Below, one piece after another: positions 61,737-64,000 of a DNA stretch of 64,000 bases; the stretch's first letter is position 1; every line of letters begins with the position of its first letter. The translations under genes were made by a program, and so were the position numbers. The stretch is from DAITBA01 sp036824005. Its GTDB lineage: Bacteria > Pseudomonadota > Gammaproteobacteria > Burkholderiales > Rhodocyclaceae. The stretch is from positions 186,001-250,000 of the forward strand of contig DAITBA010000001.1 in assembly GCA_036824005.1 (NCBI GenBank), given 5' to 3'. The notes beneath the pieces were generated by a model. The model searched no databases and was not told the DNA's origin. It saw only the letters and a list, made by a program, of their open reading frames with translations.

Positions 61737-64000
61737 GGCGCAACTGGAAGTGGTCAAGGCCGCGCTCGGTCTTGCGCGGCGCAAGCGGCTTGCCGTCGCT
61801 GCTGACGCGGCAGCCGCCGACATTGGCCAGCGTCAGTTCCAGGGGCATATGGCCTTTGAGGGCGAAATCGATTTGTCCGCCACGTGCCTGCCAAGAGGCC
61901 AAACGGGCATTGGTATTGGCCAGGTAGGGCGTCGTCACACCAACTTTGCTCAGGCGCAGACGGGCCGCGCCGTCGGCGAGATGCACATAGTTGCCCTCCG
62001 GGCCCGGCGCGTGTCCAGCCACGTCACGGGAACCCGCCAAATCGGGCACCCCCAGCTCCCCTGGCACCCGCAGCGTGCGCAGATTCCCGTCGCCGCGTAT
62101 CAGCCAGGCATCACCGGCGCGGGCGATGACCATGCGATTGAAGTCGAGCACCTTGCGGATGAACTCCGAGGCATGCACGGCGTGAATCGGCTGTGCCAGC
62201 GCCCAGCCGTAGACCTTGTGTAAGGCGCGGAGGCCGGCGCGCTTGCTGGCCGAGTAGGTGTGGTAGTAGATGTTGATCGGTTTCAGCCGCCGCGGCTTAT
62301 CGGTCATCTCGAAGGTCTCGATGACACGCTCGAAGCCATAGAAGGGACCGCGCCAGTCATTGGTGTAGACGTTCTCGTTGATGATCGGCGCATAGACCTG
62401 AAACAGCTCGCCCCTGTGTACCCCGAGGGGAAAGACCGTGGTCAGGCTGGGGTGGCTGCGTGTGATGGCGGTGCTGCCGCCGTTCATATTGAGCAATCCT
62501 GCCTCCTGGGCGATTCTCAGCGACGTCTTGCCGGGGCGCGCATCGCCGCTCCAGAGTATGATGCCGGCCTTCTTGCCCCGTGGCGCAAGCTCGCGATTGA
62601 TGTAGTCCGCCGAGCCGGCGATCTCCCGCCGCACATCGATCTCGTAGCCCGGAACCTTCAAGGCGAAATAGGCTTCGGGACTGTCGGGATTTGCGTTCGC
62701 CTCGGCTTGAGCCCAATCGAACGGATGGGAGTAGGTGTGACTGGCGATTTCCACGTGTGGCAGTGCGAACATCTTGCGCGCAATCGCTTCCAGCTTCGGG
62801 CTGATATCCTTGTAGATGCCAGCCTCCCCCACCTCCGCCTCGATCACCGACATGGTCGTCGGGACACGGTACTTCTCCAGAACGTCGCGCAGCAGTACCT
62901 CGGAAGCGAAAGGTGACCCGGCCACCTCGGCCCGTGAAGCGAAGCCGTCGCCATCAATATGCACCAGAAGCAGCCGCCGGCCATTCTCCGTGGTGGTATC
63001 CGGAACTGGCATCGGCGGCAGGCGCAGCGCCTGAACAAGGAAGGCGAAGGGATCGACGATCCAGCGGTCCTGGTCCAGTCCCGTGACCGTGGCCGCAGCA
63101 TAGGGATCGAGAACGAAGCCACCCCAACGCGTGATCGCTGCGACGTCGAATCGGTTGTCGCGGGAGTCCGCGAGCTGCAACAGCACTTTGCCCGCTGCGC
63201 CGGATGCCAGGCGCAGGGCGCTGGCGGCACGTCGGTCCGGCTCGGGCGACGCTTCGAATCCCATCATGGTATCGCGCCGGGCGAGGACCAGCCTTCCCAC
63301 CGGCGGAGCGGTCGCAGCAACCAGATCGAATTGCGTTGCCGTCGCTCCGTCCATGCCAAAGCCGAACTGGCCCAGCACCGCAAGCCGCATGCCGGCGGCA
63401 ATCTGCTGGCGCAGCCATGCGCCCACTACGCTCGCACGGCTTTTTTCAATATTGCCGGTGAACCACGTGACGACGCCGGCGTAGCGCCCCGCCAGCACAT
63501 GCACTGGTAGCGGCTGCTGCACGTCCACGTACTCCGGTACGTAGCCCAGATGCTGCAGCGGCATGGCGATGAAGCGATGGGCAGGCATCTCGATCAGGGG
63601 CAGGCGCTCGCGGCCATCGTAGAGCACCATCACCCTGCGCGGCATGACTTCCACGGTGCCGATGCCGAGCGACTCCAGCGCACCGTCGCTGACCCACGGC
63701 GTGAAGCCCAGCGCGCGGATACGCGCTGCCGTTTCGCGCGCCAGCTCGCGGTCGGCTGGTGCGACGTAGTCGATGGCGAGCACCGGCAACCCGTGGACCT
63801 CGCGCGCAGTCCTGAGCTGCTCGAGCAGCCAGGCGCGATCGGCCTCACTGACTTCGACATAGCGCTTGGCGCGGGCATCCCAGCCGCGGAACAGGGATTC
63901 CGCCGCCACCGCCATCAGCTCGCCCTTGATCATAGGCAGGAGCTCGAAACCGCGGTTAGCAATCAGCCGGATGCCCGGGAAGCGGTTGCGCAGCGTGCGC
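61696..64000 (-). CDS. pelA: Pel deacetylase/hydrolase PelA, 5'-truncated by the window end
   Basis: The last about 768 residues of PelA. The frame runs open to the window edge, so the true start is outside. The visible N-terminal part (RLIANRGFELLPMIK) is the end of the glycoside hydrolase domain. After it come a reductase-like domain and the polysaccharide deacetylase domain. The deacetylase metal and catalytic motifs are HIDGDGF and SHTYSHPFDW. A C-terminal beta domain (LELTLANVGGC) follows. PelA partially deacetylates Pel in the periplasm, making it cationic, and can hydrolyse it. It is followed by pelB with a 41-base overlap. Confidence 0.95.
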   Translation of the reverse strand, partial: RTLRNRFPGIRLIANRGFELLPMIKGELMAVAAESLFRGWDARAKRYVEVSEADRAWLLEQLRTAREVHGLPVLAIDYVAPADRELARETAARIRALGFTPWVSDGALESLGIGTVEVMPRRVMVLYDGRERLPLIEMPAHRFIAMPLQHLGYVPEYVDVQQPLPVHVLAGRYAGVVTWFTGNIEKSRASVVGAWLRQQIAAGMRLAVLGQFGFGMDGATATQFDLVAATAPPVGRLVLARRDTMMGFEASPEPDRRAASALRLASGAAGKVLLQLADSRDNRFDVAAITRWGGFVLDPYAAATVTGLDQDRWIVDPFAFLVQALRLPPMPVPDTTTENGRRLLLVHIDGDGFASRAEVAGSPFASEVLLRDVLEKYRVPTTMSVIEAEVGEAGIYKDISPKLEAIARKMFALPHVEIASHTYSHPFDWAQAEANANPDSPEAYFALKVPGYEIDVRREIAGSADYINRELAPRGKKAGIILWSGDARPGKTSLRIAQEAGLLNMNGGSTAITRSHPSLTTVFPLGVHRGELFQVYAPIINENVYTNDWRGPFYGFERVIETFEMTDKPRRLKPINIYYHTYSASKRAGLRALHKVYGWALAQPIHAVHASEFIRKVLDFNRMVIARAGDAWLIRGDGNLRTLRVPGELGVPDLAGSRDVAGHAPGPEGNYVHLADGAARLRLSKVGVTTPYLANTNARLASWQARGGQIDFALKGHMPLELTLANVGGCRVSSDGKPLAPRKTERGLDHFQLRHAAAAFQVRCRDA

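Overview
The window reads as a high-GC betaproteobacterial chromosome segment. This is inferred from pilU, hemJ, livJHMGF and the order of the hydrogenase and pel genes, which resembles Ralstonia/Cupriavidus and Rhodocyclales-type genomes; no 16S or marker phylogeny is available here. Nearly everything from 5.6 kb to the end lies on the minus strand. The plus-strand exceptions are pilU, a 2Fe-2S flavoreductase, an HDOD protein, an MBL-fold hydrolase and one unknown exported protein at 43967-45181.

Layout: 0-5.6 kb, housekeeping (pilU fragment, THUMP-type RNA methyltransferase, hemJ-like, NAD-dependent epimerase, flavoreductase, HDOD protein). 5.6-10.7 kb, a branched-chain amino-acid ABC transporter (livF, livG, livM, livH and a livJ with an unusual Ala/Lys-rich tail). 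10.9-13.3 kb, a monohaem cytochrome c and a YyaL-like thioredoxin-domain protein. 13.4-19.1 kb, a nickel module: tonB, a TonB-dependent receptor, a NiCoT nickel permease, the hydrogenase histidine kinase hupT and nikR. 19.4-21.3 kb, an interrupting patch (MBL hydrolase, small membrane protein, a decayed RES toxin with an antitoxin remnant).

21.8-51.6 kb is a large [NiFe]-hydrogenase island. It holds a cytoplasmic H2-sensing hydrogenase (hupU, hupV) with its NtrC-type regulator (hupR/hoxA). It has a full maturation set (hypABFCDE, hypX, hupK, hupJ, hupI, hupH, hupG, hupF, hupD). The O2-tolerant membrane-bound uptake hydrogenase hupSLC has six cysteines around the proximal cluster. After an orphan solute-binding protein and the unknown plus-strand gene comes a second, Hyb-type hydrogenase (hybO, A, B, C) with its own protease, HypC-like and HybE-like proteins. 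The order from hupS to hupV matches the Ralstonia eutropha hoxKGZMLOQRTV-hypABFCDEX-hoxABC order. hoxJ- and hoxN-like genes also follow, but displaced by about 3 kb of inserted genes.

52-64 kb is a complete-order pel exopolysaccharide operon (pelG, F, E, D, C, B and a pelA cut by the window end).

How it fits together: HupUV senses H2 and signals through HupT to HupR. I see four sigma-54-like elements of the form (T/C)GGCACG-N4-TTG(A/T) upstream of hupS, hupD, hybO and the nickel permease, which would let HupR and RpoN control both hydrogenases and nickel supply. Two matching 28-bp candidate NikR operators sit upstream of the nickel permease and the TonB-dependent receptor; at the permease the operator abuts the sigma-54 element. 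Four members of a long intergenic hairpin repeat family lie inside the hyp-hup and pel operons.
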